From: Telluribacter sp035998675
GTDB lineage: Bacteria > Bacteroidota > Bacteroidia > Cytophagales > Spirosomataceae
Assembly: GCF_035998675.1 (NCBI RefSeq)
Contig: NZ_DASYHI010000024.1
Location: forward strand, 547,230 to 611,229
Direction of reading: 5' to 3'
Length of the DNA: 64,000 nucleotides
Position 1 is the first letter of the stretch. Each line of letters starts with the position of its first letter. Positions 50,000-59,527 of the stretch are shown here, in pieces. The notes under the pieces are model-generated. The model searched no databases. It was not told the origin of the DNA and was given only the letters and a program-made list of their open reading frames with translations. A program made the translations under genes and the position numbers.

Positions 50000-51196
50000 A
50001 TGTCTGACCTTCACCAGAAAATAAAATCACTTGCCCGCGAGTACGTGGCGGACGTAACAGCCCACCGTCACCACCTGCATAAAAATCCTGAGCTATCATT
50101 CAACGAACATAAAACCGCCCGCTTCGTAGCTGATCAACTTAAAGCCCTGGGTCTGCAACCGCAGGAGGGGGTAGCGGGTACCGGCGTGGTGGCCCTGATC
50201 GAGGGGCGTAATCCCTCCAGCCGGGTAGTGGGGCTGCGGGCCGATATGGACGCGCTGCCCATCCACGAAGCCAACGAAGTACCTTATAAGTCGCAGGTAC
50301 CGGGTGTCATGCACGCCTGCGGGCACGATGTACATACTTCTTCCCTGCTGGGTACGGCCCGTATCTTACAGCAGTTGCGGGGGGAGTTTGAAGGTACGGT
50401 AAAGCTGGTATTCCAGCCGGCCGAGGAAAAAGCTCCCGGTGGGGCATCTCTGATGATTAAGGAAGGGGTACTGGACAATCCTAAACCGGCCAGTATGGTA
50501 GGACAGCACGTAGCGCCTAACGTGCCGGTGGGTAAAATCGGCTTCCGCGAAGGCATGTACATGGCCAGCACCGACGAACTATACCTGACCGTAAAGGGCA
50601 AAGGCGGACACGGTGCCATGCCCGATCAGCTCATTGATCCGGTACTGATAGCCTCCCATATTATCGTAGCCCTGCAGCAGATCATCAGCCGCCACCGCAA
50701 ACCGGCCAATCCGTCGGTACTTTCCTTTGGTCGCTTTATCGCCGATGGCGTAACCAATGTCATTCCTAATGAGGTGACGATTCAGGGTACCTGGCGGTGT
50801 ATGGATGAAGAGTGGCGAGAGGAAGGTTTGCGCAAAATGAAAAAAATGGCCGAAGGCATGGCTGATGCCATGGGTGGAAGCTGTGAGTTTGAGATAGTAA
50901 AAGGCTATCCTTTCCTGAAAAATCATCCCGAACTAACCCGCCGCATGAAATCCGCCGCCGTGGAGTACATGGGCGCTGAGAATGTGGTAGACCTGGACCT
51001 CTGGATGGCGGGTGAAGACTTTGCTTTTTATTCGCAGGTAGTAGATGCCTGTTTCTACCGCCTGGGTACCCGCAACGAAGCCCGTGGTATCGTGTCCGGA
51101 GTACATACGCCCACTTTTGATATTGACGAAGCCGCCCTCGAAATCGGGCCGGGGCTCATGAGCTGGCTGGCTCTTCGCGAACTTAATCAACGGTAG
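50000..51196 (+). CDS. M20 family amidohydrolase
   Basis: This is a zinc peptidase-like hydrolase that splits N-acyl amino acids or similar amides. RHHLHKNPELSFNEHKTARFV near residue 22 and the metal-binding HACGHDVHTS near 105 are diagnostic for the IAA-amino acid/hippurate hydrolase subgroup, as is QPAEEKAPGGASLMI near 142. The last ligand is in MAGEDFAFY near 335. The enzyme is cytoplasmic (no signal peptide). It is the second M20 protein in the window but belongs to a different subgroup from the ArgE-like one. The next gene starts two bases downstream. Confidence 0.92.
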   Translation: MSDLHQKIKSLAREYVADVTAHRHHLHKNPELSFNEHKTARFVADQLKALGLQPQEGVAGTGVVALIEGRNPSSRVVGLRADMDALPIHEANEVPYKSQVPGVMHACGHDVHTSSLLGTARILQQLRGEFEGTVKLVFQPAEEKAPGGASLMIKEGVLDNPKPASMVGQHVAPNVPVGKIGFREGMYMASTDELYLTVKGKGGHGAMPDQLIDPVLIASHIIVALQQIISRHRKPANPSVLSFGRFIADGVTNVIPNEVTIQGTWRCMDEEWREEGLRKMKKMAEGMADAMGGSCEFEIVKGYPFLKNHPELTRRMKSAAVEYMGAENVVDLDLWMAGEDFAFYSQVVDACFYRLGTRNEARGIVSGVHTPTFDIDEAALEIGPGLMSWLALRELNQR

Positions 51197-51198
51197 GG

Positions 51199-52071
51199 AT
51201 GAGGAGTCGTTGGAGGCTGTACTGGCTCTGTTTTCTGGTGTCGGGTACGGCGCTGGGACAGTCGGTTCAGGGGCGGGTTGTGAATGATATAACCTATGCT
51301 CCGGTGGCCTACGCCCTGGTCACTAACAGTACCGCCACTACCGGCGTCTACACCGACACCAGCGGACTATTCCGCTGGCCGGGCGCGCGGGAAGCGCTGG
51401 TCATTGCGGCACCCGGCTATGAGACAAAGCAAGTACAAACCTACAGCCCGGGCACCCTGCTGGTGGTATCGCTGGTTGAGAAACCGCTTGTGCTGAAAGA
51501 GATACCCGTACCTACCAACCGGAGTCCGGCGGTGGTACAAAAGGGAGCCTGGCGCAAGCGCCCGAGGGGTTATGTCAGCTCCTGCGAAGCGCACCAGCCC
51601 CGGGAAGTGGCCCTGTTTATTCCCAACGAAAAGCAGGAAACGGGCATTCTGAGGAAGGTGTCTTTTTACGTTTCTTCCCAGGGAAAACAAGGGGCACCAG
51701 TCCGCGTGCGGGTATATAAAAATAACAACGGAGAACCGGGAGAAGACCTGCTGGACGAAAACGTGGTAACCACACCCCGCCGCCGGTGGTACCGCTGGAA
51801 GGAGGTACCTGTTGGGCGGTATAATTTGCCCGTACCCCAGGAAGGCTTTTTTGTAGCCCTGGAATGGCTCCATACGGCAGACAGCAACTACGAAAATCCC
51901 GCCGGAGTAAAATGCTTTGGGCAAGTCTTGGGTACGACCGACGAGTTTACCAGCTGCCGGGGGTGGTACCGTACCAACGGCGGCAGCTGGAATCAGGCCG
52001 GATGCCAGACCGGCGGGGCTGGCCAGACCACCAGTCCTATGATACGGGTGGAGTGGCTGCGCTACCGGTAG
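51199..52071 (+). CDS. Exported protein with carboxypeptidase-regulatory-like domain
   Basis: A signal peptide (residues 1-22, cleaved after ALGQ) is followed by a CarboxypepD_reg-like Ig domain (QGRVVNDITYAPVAYALVTNS, then TTGVYTDTSGLFRWP), as in many Bacteroidota envelope proteins. From about residue 115 the chain changes to a beta-rich domain (YVSSQGKQGAPVRVRVYKNN, then WRWKEVP-like and EGFFVALEWLH), which resembles a jelly-roll used for ligand or surface binding. The gene follows the amidohydrolase by two bases and is convergent with the subtilase, two bases away. Confidence 0.7.
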   Translation: MRSRWRLYWLCFLVSGTALGQSVQGRVVNDITYAPVAYALVTNSTATTGVYTDTSGLFRWPGAREALVIAAPGYETKQVQTYSPGTLLVVSLVEKPLVLKEIPVPTNRSPAVVQKGAWRKRPRGYVSSCEAHQPREVALFIPNEKQETGILRKVSFYVSSQGKQGAPVRVRVYKNNNGEPGEDLLDENVVTTPRRRWYRWKEVPVGRYNLPVPQEGFFVALEWLHTADSNYENPAGVKCFGQVLGTTDEFTSCRGWYRTNGGSWNQAGCQTGGAGQTTSPMIRVEWLRYR

Positions 52072-52073
52072 CC

Positions 52074-55000
52074 TTACTGTTTTATAAAGGCCTTTGTAAC
52101 GGGCTGCTGGCCAATCATGATTTGTATAATATAAGTACCGGGCGGTAGGCGGTCCAGGTCGAACCGGGTATCCAGGTAGTCCTGATTGGGTACGAGTGCC
52201 CTGGTCTGGAGTGCCTGCCCCCGGGTGTTCAGCAGGGTTGCCTTCACATTGGATGCAAGTGCCGGCGGCTGTCGCAGCGTAACCACCAGTTCCTGCCGGG
52301 TCGGATTAGGATAAAGTACCAGCGCGCGTAGCGAATCCGGCCGGGTACTACTCCCGGCGACGCTGGGTAGGTTAAGCAGGATGCCATTGATCGATACGGT
52401 AATTGGTTTTGATTCTACCTCACAGCCTTTGTTGCGGATATTTACTTTAAAAATTCCCCGGTCTTTTACAACCAGCAGCGGGTTGGTGGCACCTTTTATG
52501 GCTTCATTGTCGCGGTACCACTGGTAAAGGTTTCCGCTGGCGAAGCTGGCCTGTAGCGGCAGGCTGTCACCCACGGCCAGTTGTACGACGGCCGGGGCGG
52601 AAATCGTAGCCATCAGGTTTACTTTTTCGACCAGGACCTCCGCCGACTTTACCCGGCATTCCCCGTTTCTGACTTCTACCGAATACACACCCGGACTGGC
52701 AGCCGCATAGGAAGTAGTAGTAGGCGTAACTGCCAGCGGGCTACCGTTCAGGTACCAGGTATAGGTACAGTTTTCCTGCGGCTTAACCGATAGTAGAGCC
52801 GGGCTATCATTGCAGATAGAGGCCCCGGTGGCGGGAGTCAGGGCCGCTGTAACGGGGGTTAACTGTACTTCAGCGGGAGGAGAAACGGTCGTACAGGTAC
52901 CATCGCTGATCTGCAACTGGTAACTACCCGTTTCCTTTGCTTGCCATTGGGGCGTGATGGCGCCCGCAATGGGCTGCTTGTTGAGCAGCCATTGGTAGGT
53001 AAAACCCGTACCCTTGTTGGCCGAAAGCAGCAGACCGTTGCTGTTACAAACCACCGACTTACCCGCCGGATCAATACGTGCGAACAGGACGGAGGCCCGA
53101 ACCGTGACGGGCCTGGAAGTAGTGGTACAGCCAGCGCCCAGCACCTTTACCGAATAACTACCGGGCTTGTTCACCTCCAGCTGGCGGTCGGTTCCTTTTT
53201 TTATGCTACTTCCGTTAAAAAACCATTCGTAGGTAAAGTCACCTCCGGCCTGGGCGGCCAGCACTACCGTACTACCGGGACACAGGGTAGTTTCGGTGGC
53301 TGGCCCCAGTGAAGCTGCCAGCTCGCAATCGGGTTGAGAAACGCCGCTTACAATCAGGGAAAAAGGTTGCCGGCCATTTTTTAAAGTACCCTTATGGGTA
53401 ATGCCAATGGTATAGGTACGGCCTTTGACCGGAGCCGCAATGTACACCTGCTCTACGTTGTCACGGAAATTGTTGCCGCGTCGGGCTTCTTTTTGGGGCT
53501 GGGCCGGGTCAAGTACCCACGGCTGCGTGGAAGCTGCGTCACCAGTCACCAGCAGGTCCAGATCGTTGATAAGCTTGGGGGTCGGGTTATTGACAGTACT
53601 TTTATTGACCGGTGTGGGCGTGCCTTCGGGGTCGGTCCAGCAGATGGTAACGACCAGGGGTTCATTACCCGAAGCAACCACCTGGCGGGTAAAGGTAGCG
53701 GACTGGTTCAGCAGGCTCTGGTCGACCAAGTAGCCACCGCCCTGGTTCAGGATTGCTTTTGCGGCTTTTTCGGCGTTGAGCAGGCCCCAGCCATACTCGT
53801 AGCCGGGAGCGGTTTTCCCGGTAGGCTTGTCGGCCGTGTGCAGTACCAGCCCTTTCAGGGTAGAAGAAAGCATAAAAGCCTGGTGTTGCTGATAGTACAG
53901 TTCCTGGAGCAGAAACAGGGTGCCCGTTACGTTTGCACTGGCCATGGAGGTACCTGAGTAATAGCCGTAGGCGTCATCCGCCGTACCCAGGGTAGACAGC
54001 ACATTGGTACCAATGCCCAGCAAATCGGGTTTGATACGCCCGTCGTCGGTAGGTCCCCAGCCACTGTAGCCGGCCAGTTCAAAGGTAGTATCCCGGATAC
54101 CGGCCGCTCCTACGGTTAGTACATTTTTGGCCAAAGCTTCCCCCGGAATTACATCATACCCATCGTTACGGCTGCGGGCGAGGGTGCTGGTTTCGTCGGT
54201 ATCGCGCAGGTAGTAGGGCGTACCGGCCGGCGGACCGGTTTCGCCCCGCTTGTTGTCGGCCGACCGCACCATCAGGTAATAGGGGTAATTGTACAAAATA
54301 CGGTCGGCGTCACTCACGGTCTGATCATAAAAACCAAAGCGGTAGTCCTCGTCGGACTTGACAGAAGGAGTTCCCCACCATTCCCATTTCGAGTCATTGG
54401 TGGTGCCGGGCCGGGCCGGGTTAAGTACCCAGCCCGCTACGGGTCCGTAGGCGTGGTTGGAAAGTAGCAGGTCCGGTGCCTGACTGATTACTTCGCTCAG
54501 GTCATTGGTAAAATCCCAGACCTTCAGTTGAGCGCCAAATGCCATACCGCGCGCTTCTTCGTAGGTACCCCGGGCCACCAGGGTTCCGGCCATGTGGGTA
54601 GCGTGGTCATTGACCGCATATTTGACCGGTTCATTCAGGAAAATTTTTCCACTGAGTTCGCGGTGGGTGGCGCGCACTTCACCTCCATCCCAGAGCGCCA
54701 TTTTGCCCCGTAATGCTGGGTTGCTGCCGTTGAGGTTCAGGCCCAGCGAACCCCCACTGTATAAGGCATCTGTATGGGTACCAATGGAGGCGGCAGTACT
54801 GTGTACCGCGTAATAAACCGGCTGCCCGAGCGCGTCGGTATGCTGCAGGCGCATGGCGCGGCCCGGCCCCAGGGGGCGGGAGAGGGGCCAGTTATTGTGC
54901 CGGGCCAGCCGCAGGGTGTTGATGTAAGAAGGGGTAGTAAGGTCGGTGCGGTGGAGTGAATAGGTGCGCGAAGTATCAGCAGCAGGCTGGGCGGTAGCAG

Positions 55001-55097
55001 GGGGTACTATACTAATTACGGCTAAAATACCAGCACAAAGCCCCGTCAGGAGCCGGTGTAGTAGCTGAACCGGTACAAGTGTGTATAGTAACGTCAT
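52074..55097 (-). CDS. Exported subtilisin-like protease with Ig-like repeats and T9SS sorting domain
   Basis: The S8 domain spans ~150-510. The likely triad is D in KMALWDGGEVRATH, H in DHATHMAGT and S in YSGTSMASANVTG. A propeptide-like region of ~110 residues precedes it. After the protease domain come a jelly-roll P-type domain (~510-640, ending VSQPDCELAA), then about four Ig-like domains of ~80 residues with the pattern Y-x-W-(F/L)-x-x-x-x-x-I and SYSVKV/SYQLQI. The last ~80 residues (LVLYPNPTRQELVVTL ... GTYIIQI) are a type A type-IX-secretion sorting domain. The signal peptide starts at ATG 55097. The protein is probably displayed at the cell surface or released. It is the largest gene in the window. 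Confidence 0.92.
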   Translation of the reverse strand: MTLLYTLVPVQLLHRLLTGLCAGILAVISIVPPATAQPAADTSRTYSLHRTDLTTPSYINTLRLARHNNWPLSRPLGPGRAMRLQHTDALGQPVYYAVHSTAASIGTHTDALYSGGSLGLNLNGSNPALRGKMALWDGGEVRATHRELSGKIFLNEPVKYAVNDHATHMAGTLVARGTYEEARGMAFGAQLKVWDFTNDLSEVISQAPDLLLSNHAYGPVAGWVLNPARPGTTNDSKWEWWGTPSVKSDEDYRFGFYDQTVSDADRILYNYPYYLMVRSADNKRGETGPPAGTPYYLRDTDETSTLARSRNDGYDVIPGEALAKNVLTVGAAGIRDTTFELAGYSGWGPTDDGRIKPDLLGIGTNVLSTLGTADDAYGYYSGTSMASANVTGTLFLLQELYYQQHQAFMLSSTLKGLVLHTADKPTGKTAPGYEYGWGLLNAEKAAKAILNQGGGYLVDQSLLNQSATFTRQVVASGNEPLVVTICWTDPEGTPTPVNKSTVNNPTPKLINDLDLLVTGDAASTQPWVLDPAQPQKEARRGNNFRDNVEQVYIAAPVKGRTYTIGITHKGTLKNGRQPFSLIVSGVSQPDCELAASLGPATETTLCPGSTVVLAAQAGGDFTYEWFFNGSSIKKGTDRQLEVNKPGSYSVKVLGAGCTTTSRPVTVRASVLFARIDPAGKSVVCNSNGLLLSANKGTGFTYQWLLNKQPIAGAITPQWQAKETGSYQLQISDGTCTTVSPPAEVQLTPVTAALTPATGASICNDSPALLSVKPQENCTYTWYLNGSPLAVTPTTTSYAAASPGVYSVEVRNGECRVKSAEVLVEKVNLMATISAPAVVQLAVGDSLPLQASFASGNLYQWYRDNEAIKGATNPLLVVKDRGIFKVNIRNKGCEVESKPITVSINGILLNLPSVAGSSTRPDSLRALVLYPNPTRQELVVTLRQPPALASNVKATLLNTRGQALQTRALVPNQDYLDTRFDLDRLPPGTYIIQIMIGQQPVTKAFIKQ

Positions 55098-55200
55098 GCC
55101 TGGGGTAAAGGCTTTTCCTGTAAAGGTACTCTTTGCAACCAAAATTGAGCAGTCTTTACCGTTCCCAAGCAAATTTCCTGCCGCAGACCGCCACCTTATA

Positions 55201-55239
55201 CAACAAAAAAAACCAGTGAGGGTTTATCTCACTGGTTTT
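55201..55239 (-). terminator. Terminator of the GT2 gene
   Basis: A perfect 12-base stem (55209-55220 with 55228-55239) with a 7-base loop is followed on the minus strand by eight T residues. It lies 24 bases after the stop at 55263. Confidence 0.92.
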
Positions 55240-55262
55240 AAAAGAGGTACTTATAGGGGTAG

Positions 55263-56039
55263 CTATTCCAGAACGGGTACTTCCGAAACCTTCCTTTTAG
55301 GAGGGGTGTTCGGAATATAACTCTTGAAAAAGCTGCCGATTTTCAGACTGATTACGCCGAATATCGCTTCCTTGAATATACCACTGGACATCTTGGAAGT
55401 ACCTTTAGTACGGTCGGTAAATATGATAGGTACCTCCTTGAGGCTGAAACCGAACTTCCAGGCGTCAAACTTCATTTCAATCTGGAAGGCGTAGCCAATA
55501 AACCGGATGCGGTCCAGCTCAATGCTCCGGAGTACGTGGCTCCGGTAACAGATAAAACCGGCCGTCGGGTCCATAACGGGCATACCGGTAATAAACCGAA
55601 CGTAGTAGCCCGCGAAGTACGACATAAGTACCCGGCCAATGGGCCAGTTTACCACGTTAACGCCTTTGATGTACCTCGACCCGATGGCTACATCATGGCC
55701 CTCGTGGTGACAGGCGTCGTAAAGGCGTTCCAGATCATCGGGATTATGCGAAAAATCGGCGTCCATTTCAAACAGGTACTCGTACCCTCGGTCCAGGGCC
55801 CACTGGAACCCCCGGATATAGGCAGTGCCCAGGCCCAGCTTGCCTTTTCTTTCCATGAGGTGCAGGCGGGTTTCATATTCATCCTGCAGTTCTTTTACTT
55901 TCAGGGCAGTACCATCCGGCGAACCGTCGTCCACGATGAGTACATGAAAGGGATGAGTTAACGAAAAGACCTTTCTGATGATCGCTTCGATATTCTCAAT
56001 TTCATTAAAGGTAGGTATGATTACAATAGAGTGGTTCAC
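55263..56039 (-). CDS. Polyprenol monophosphomannose synthase-like glycosyltransferase (GT2)
   Basis: It transfers mannose or a similar sugar from a nucleotide donor to a polyprenyl phosphate. The GT-A core has IIPTFNEIENIEAII, VDDGSPDGTA near 35, the metal-binding EMDADFSHNP near 92, and GSRYIKGVNVVNWPIGR near 122. KGTSKMSSGIFKEAIFGVISLK marks the DPM1-like family. The 258 residues lack transmembrane helices, so it is membrane-associated. It is used in glycosylation of exported proteins and lipids. It stands alone, 110 bases from the next gene. Confidence 0.9.
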   Translation of the reverse strand: MNHSIVIIPTFNEIENIEAIIRKVFSLTHPFHVLIVDDGSPDGTALKVKELQDEYETRLHLMERKGKLGLGTAYIRGFQWALDRGYEYLFEMDADFSHNPDDLERLYDACHHEGHDVAIGSRYIKGVNVVNWPIGRVLMSYFAGYYVRFITGMPVMDPTAGFICYRSHVLRSIELDRIRFIGYAFQIEMKFDAWKFGFSLKEVPIIFTDRTKGTSKMSSGIFKEAIFGVISLKIGSFFKSYIPNTPPKRKVSEVPVLE

Positions 56040-56149
56040 GGCTTTTACTTTGTTTTAAGTACTATAGAGAGCGTGGTAATCTCTTTTTCTAATATTCTAA
56101 CATATTCTTTTTTAAAAACGATTCAGGAGTTACAGAAAATAGGCTAAAG

Positions 56150-56521
56150 CTACAGCTTGATGTTGTTTTTCTTTTCCCGCGCCTCAATATTTTTCAGCAC
56201 CTGTTCATAAATGCGGGTCATGTAGCTGGGGTGGGTCGTATAAAAAGCGTAGCTCTCCTTGTAACGCAGCGTATCTACCTGATGCTTTTTCCAGATTTGG
56301 TTCTGGAGCTGGTTAAAAACCATCGTGGAGGAGTCCAGAGACTGGAGCTGCATGCGGGACACCCGCGCTTCTGCCAGGTGCACATCGGCCAGTATGGCGG
56401 CCATTTTTTTTTCCGGAATAATATTCTGCGGAGGTTTCTCTTCCGACTCACACGCCAGCAGCACCAGAAACAGACCCATACCGGCCAGAACCCGAACTGG
56501 TAAAAAATGGAATAGACGCAT
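56150..56521 (-). CDS. DUF4296 lipoprotein
   Basis: A signal peptide ends in a lipobox (LVLLACES, lipid-accepting cysteine near 24). DUF4296 follows: IPEKKMAAILADVHLAEARVS near 36, then YKESYAFYTTHPSYMTRIYEQVLKNI. The family is short, restricted to Bacteroidota, and of unknown function. It is divergent from the DUF58 gene, with only 81 bases between the starts. Confidence 0.87.
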   Translation of the reverse strand: MRLFHFLPVRVLAGMGLFLVLLACESEEKPPQNIIPEKKMAAILADVHLAEARVSRMQLQSLDSSTMVFNQLQNQIWKKHQVDTLRYKESYAFYTTHPSYMTRIYEQVLKNIEAREKKNNIKL

Positions 56522-56602
56522 GATCTTTACAAATTAGCTATCTTTGTTTACATCGCTCAACGCTGCAAAGGTCGTGATTCTTTTGCAGAACCTGTATTTA
56601 AT

Positions 56603-57493
56603 ATGTTTGAACAGTTTTTGACAAAACTCCGTAAGTACGAGATCCGCATGCGCAAGGCCGTTAACAGCGAGCGCCACGGTAACTTCCACTCGGTATTTAA
56701 GGGTTCGGGTCTGGAGTTTGATGACCTGCGGCTTTACCAGTACGGCGACGACGTGCGGGCTATTGACTGGAATACCTCGGCCAAAGGACACGGTACTTAT
56801 ATCAAGATATTCAAGGAAGAAAAAGAACAGACGGTATTTTTTATGGTGGATGTAAGCGCCTCGCAGGAAGTAGGCGATGCGGCCCGCCTCAAGATAGACG
56901 CAGCCAAGGAAATATGCGGCGTACTGACACTGGCCGCTATCCGGGAGGCCAGCCGGGTCGGGCTGCTTTGCTTTACCGACCAGAAAGAAAGGTACGTACG
57001 CCCCTCCGACGGCATGAAGCACGGCTATGGTCTGATTTCGGAACTTTTCAAGCTCAGTCCGCAGTCGTTCCGTACCAACCTGGCGGAGGCCATCCTGCTG
57101 GCATTGAATGTACTAAAACGGCGAAGCCTGGTGTTTTTAATTTCTGATTTTATTGATTCCGACTATGAGCACAATCTCAAAGCGCTGGCTCGTAAGCACG
57201 ACCTGGTGGTGATACATGTACATGACCAGCGGGAGACTAACCTGCCTAAGCTGGGTATACTTCCTGTTTATGACGCGGAGCGGCAAAGCATGGTGTGGGT
57301 TAATACCTCTTCGTCGCGGTACCGGGTTGGCATGCGGGAGCGCTACGTCAGCCGTCGGCAGGAGCTGGAGCGGCTTTGCCGGCAAAATAAAGCCGATTAC
57401 CTCTCCCTCGACGCCCGCGAAGACTACGTACCGGCTCTGATACGTTTATTCAGGGTCAGGCGTTACGTCAAGGGAGGCACTCCCAACACCTGA
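56603..57493 (+). CDS. DUF58 domain protein (Bat/MoxR-associated, vWA-like)
   Basis: The 296 residues match DUF58: RHGNFHSVFKGSGLEFDDLRLYQYGDDVRAIDWNTSAK near 25 is the family signature, followed by a von Willebrand A-like fold (VFFMVDVSASQE near 92, the metal-site D-x-S-x-S). DUF58 proteins normally follow a MoxR AAA ATPase gene, but none is next to it; the neighbour upstream is the divergent DUF4296 gene. It precedes the unknown membrane protein and BatA genes, separated by 48 and 9 bases. Confidence 0.92.
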   Translation: MFEQFLTKLRKYEIRMRKAVNSERHGNFHSVFKGSGLEFDDLRLYQYGDDVRAIDWNTSAKGHGTYIKIFKEEKEQTVFFMVDVSASQEVGDAARLKIDAAKEICGVLTLAAIREASRVGLLCFTDQKERYVRPSDGMKHGYGLISELFKLSPQSFRTNLAEAILLALNVLKRRSLVFLISDFIDSDYEHNLKALARKHDLVVIHVHDQRETNLPKLGILPVYDAERQSMVWVNTSSSRYRVGMRERYVSRRQELERLCRQNKADYLSLDAREDYVPALIRLFRVRRYVKGGTPNT

Positions 57494-57541
57494 GGCCCGA
57501 CAGTACTTAGAACCCTTCTATCCATTAATTATAGAGTTAAA

Positions 57542-58492
57542 TTGCTGTTTTTTTTGCATAAAATACGCGTCTGGTTTTTCCCTATTGGCCTGGTCATCGG
57601 GTTGCTGATCGTTCCCGTAGCCTGGGGGCAAGAGCCGCCAGTCCGGCCACGGGGGCAGTTTCTGACCGACAGCATCCGGGTAGGTAAGCCATTCTCCTAC
57701 GCGCTCAGCTACCGGCACGACCCGGCCCGGGAAGTATTTTTTCCAGACACTACTTTCAGCTTTGCTCCTTTTGAAATAATTAGTCAGGAGTACTTCATCA
57801 CCCAAACCGACGAGCGGGGCAGCCTGGACAGTACCATTTACCGGCTGGTGTCTTTTGAAGTAGTACCGGCCCAGACGCTGGCTCTGCCGGTGTTTGTTGT
57901 GAGCACCCCCACCGACTGCACTGCCGTATTTGCTGCTCCTGATACGGTACATATGCGCCTGCTCACCGCCGCCGACCGCAACGCTATCCTGACGCTGCGG
58001 CCCGAAACCCGGGTGTTGCCCCTGCGTCGGCAGTTTAATTATTCGGTATTTCTGAGCGTAGTGGTCTCGGTGGTGGGCCTTAGCCTGCTTTTGTACTGGC
58101 TGTTTGGCCGCAGTATCAACCGGCAGTGGAAGATGTTTCAGCTGCAGCGGCGGCACCGGGAGTTTGTCCGTACCTTTAACCGGCTCAACCGCAACGCCCG
58201 CGAACGCAGTAGCGTTTCAGACGCTGAAAAGGCGGTGATTGTGTGGAAAAAGTACCTTGAGCGTATTGAGCAAAAGCCTTTTGCTACCTATACCACGCGC
58301 GAAATTCTGGACAATATCCCGGACGAACCCCTGGCCGACGCCCTGAAAGACATTGACGGGACCATTTACGGGCAGGTAAAATCAAAGAATATGGATGTAT
58401 CACTGCAGGTACTCCGAACGGTGGCGCTGCGGGCTTACCGCCTCCGCAGGCGGGAAATAGCCCGCGAGGGAAAAGAAGTGGTAGCAGAATAA
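57542..58492 (+). CDS. Membrane protein of the Bat cluster, unknown function
   Basis: I do not recognise a named family, though its position and layout fit DUF4381/BatD-like proteins. A signal peptide (to about residue 29, VAWGQ) leads to an extracytoplasmic beta-rich domain (~30-165), one transmembrane helix (YSVFLSVVVSVVGLSLLLYWLFG near 172), and a cytoplasmic helical tail of ~125 residues rich in Arg and Lys. The start seems to be TTG 57542, since no ATG lies before the signal peptide. It is flanked by DUF58 and BatA genes in the same direction and probably works with them at the inner membrane. Confidence 0.65.
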   Translation: MLFFLHKIRVWFFPIGLVIGLLIVPVAWGQEPPVRPRGQFLTDSIRVGKPFSYALSYRHDPAREVFFPDTTFSFAPFEIISQEYFITQTDERGSLDSTIYRLVSFEVVPAQTLALPVFVVSTPTDCTAVFAAPDTVHMRLLTAADRNAILTLRPETRVLPLRRQFNYSVFLSVVVSVVGLSLLLYWLFGRSINRQWKMFQLQRRHREFVRTFNRLNRNARERSSVSDAEKAVIVWKKYLERIEQKPFATYTTREILDNIPDEPLADALKDIDGTIYGQVKSKNMDVSLQVLRTVALRAYRLRRREIAREGKEVVAE

Positions 58493-58501
58493 AACAGGAC
58501 T

Positions 58502-59527
58502 ATGGAGCAGCAATGGTTTTCGTTTGAATGGTTCGGCTGGAATACCCTGCGGTCGTTTCATTGGGAGTACCCCTACTTTCTGTACGCGATTCCGGCGATA
58601 CCCCTGCTGCTATGGCTGCGTTACCTTTTTCACCGGGGTGCCCGCCAGCACCTGGCCATGCCCTACGAGGCCACGGCTACTGCTGAAGACTGGCTTACCC
58701 GGCTGCGGTACGTGCAGCCGGTGGCCGTGGTACTGGCGCTTACCATGGTACTGGTGTCGCTGGCCCGCCCCCAGGTTATCACCGAACGCACCGACCGCTA
58801 CTCCGAGGGAATTGATATTATGCTGCTGCTGGATATATCCGACTCCATGCTGGAAAAAGACCTGGAACCCAACCGGCTGGTGGCGGCCAAAAAGGTGGCG
58901 CGGGACTTTATACAGGGGCGCCTGCACGACCGGATTGGCCTGATTATTTTTGCGGGAGAAGCTTTTTCCCTGTGTCCGCTTACAACCGACTACCAACTCC
59001 TGTACTCTTTTCTGGATGATATTAATTCCACTATGATCCGGACCGCCGGAACCGCCATTGGGAGCGCCCTGGCCGTAACCGTGAACCGCATGCGTGAGTC
59101 CGGCAGTGACAGCAAGGTCGCTATCTTAATCAGCGATGGGGACAACACGACCGGCAATCTGGACCCGCTGACGGCCGCCCGGCTGGCTAAGGCTTTTGGG
59201 GTGCGTATCTATACGATTGCGGTGGGGCAGGTAGCCCGACGACCCACCCGTGAAGACTCTCTCCGAACTCTCAATGCCCAGGTAGATGAAAGTGTACTGC
59301 TGCGAATTGCCGCCGCGGCGGACGGAAAATACTTTCGGGCTGCTGATACCAGTGCTCTCAGCCGTGTATTTGCCCAGATAAACCAATTGGAAAAAGTTAA
59401 GTTCCGCAATGTCATGTACCGGGAAGTAAAAGATTACTACCGGGTATATTTGTACTGGGCGGTGCTATTCCTGCTGGTGGCGCTGGCAGCCAAAAGTACC
59501 TTTATGGCTAATATTCTGGAAGACTAA
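58502..59527 (+). CDS. batA: BatA-like vWA membrane protein
   Basis: An N-terminal hydrophobic pair of helices (near 25-40 and 75-95, VAVVLALTMVLVSLARP) leads into a von Willebrand A domain with the metal-binding site DISDSM (D-x-S-x-S) near residue 113 and SDGDNTTG near 208. A final transmembrane helix (YWAVLFLLVALAA) lies at the end. Bat proteins are thought to form an envelope complex linked to oxidative-stress or aerotolerance phenotypes in Bacteroides. The gene starts nine bases after the previous stop. BatB-E do not follow; rnhB does, sharing one base (TAATG). Confidence 0.92.
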   Translation: MEQQWFSFEWFGWNTLRSFHWEYPYFLYAIPAIPLLLWLRYLFHRGARQHLAMPYEATATAEDWLTRLRYVQPVAVVLALTMVLVSLARPQVITERTDRYSEGIDIMLLLDISDSMLEKDLEPNRLVAAKKVARDFIQGRLHDRIGLIIFAGEAFSLCPLTTDYQLLYSFLDDINSTMIRTAGTAIGSALAVTVNRMRESGSDSKVAILISDGDNTTGNLDPLTAARLAKAFGVRIYTIAVGQVARRPTREDSLRTLNAQVDESVLLRIAAAADGKYFRAADTSALSRVFAQINQLEKVKFRNVMYREVKDYYRVYLYWAVLFLLVALAAKSTFMANILED

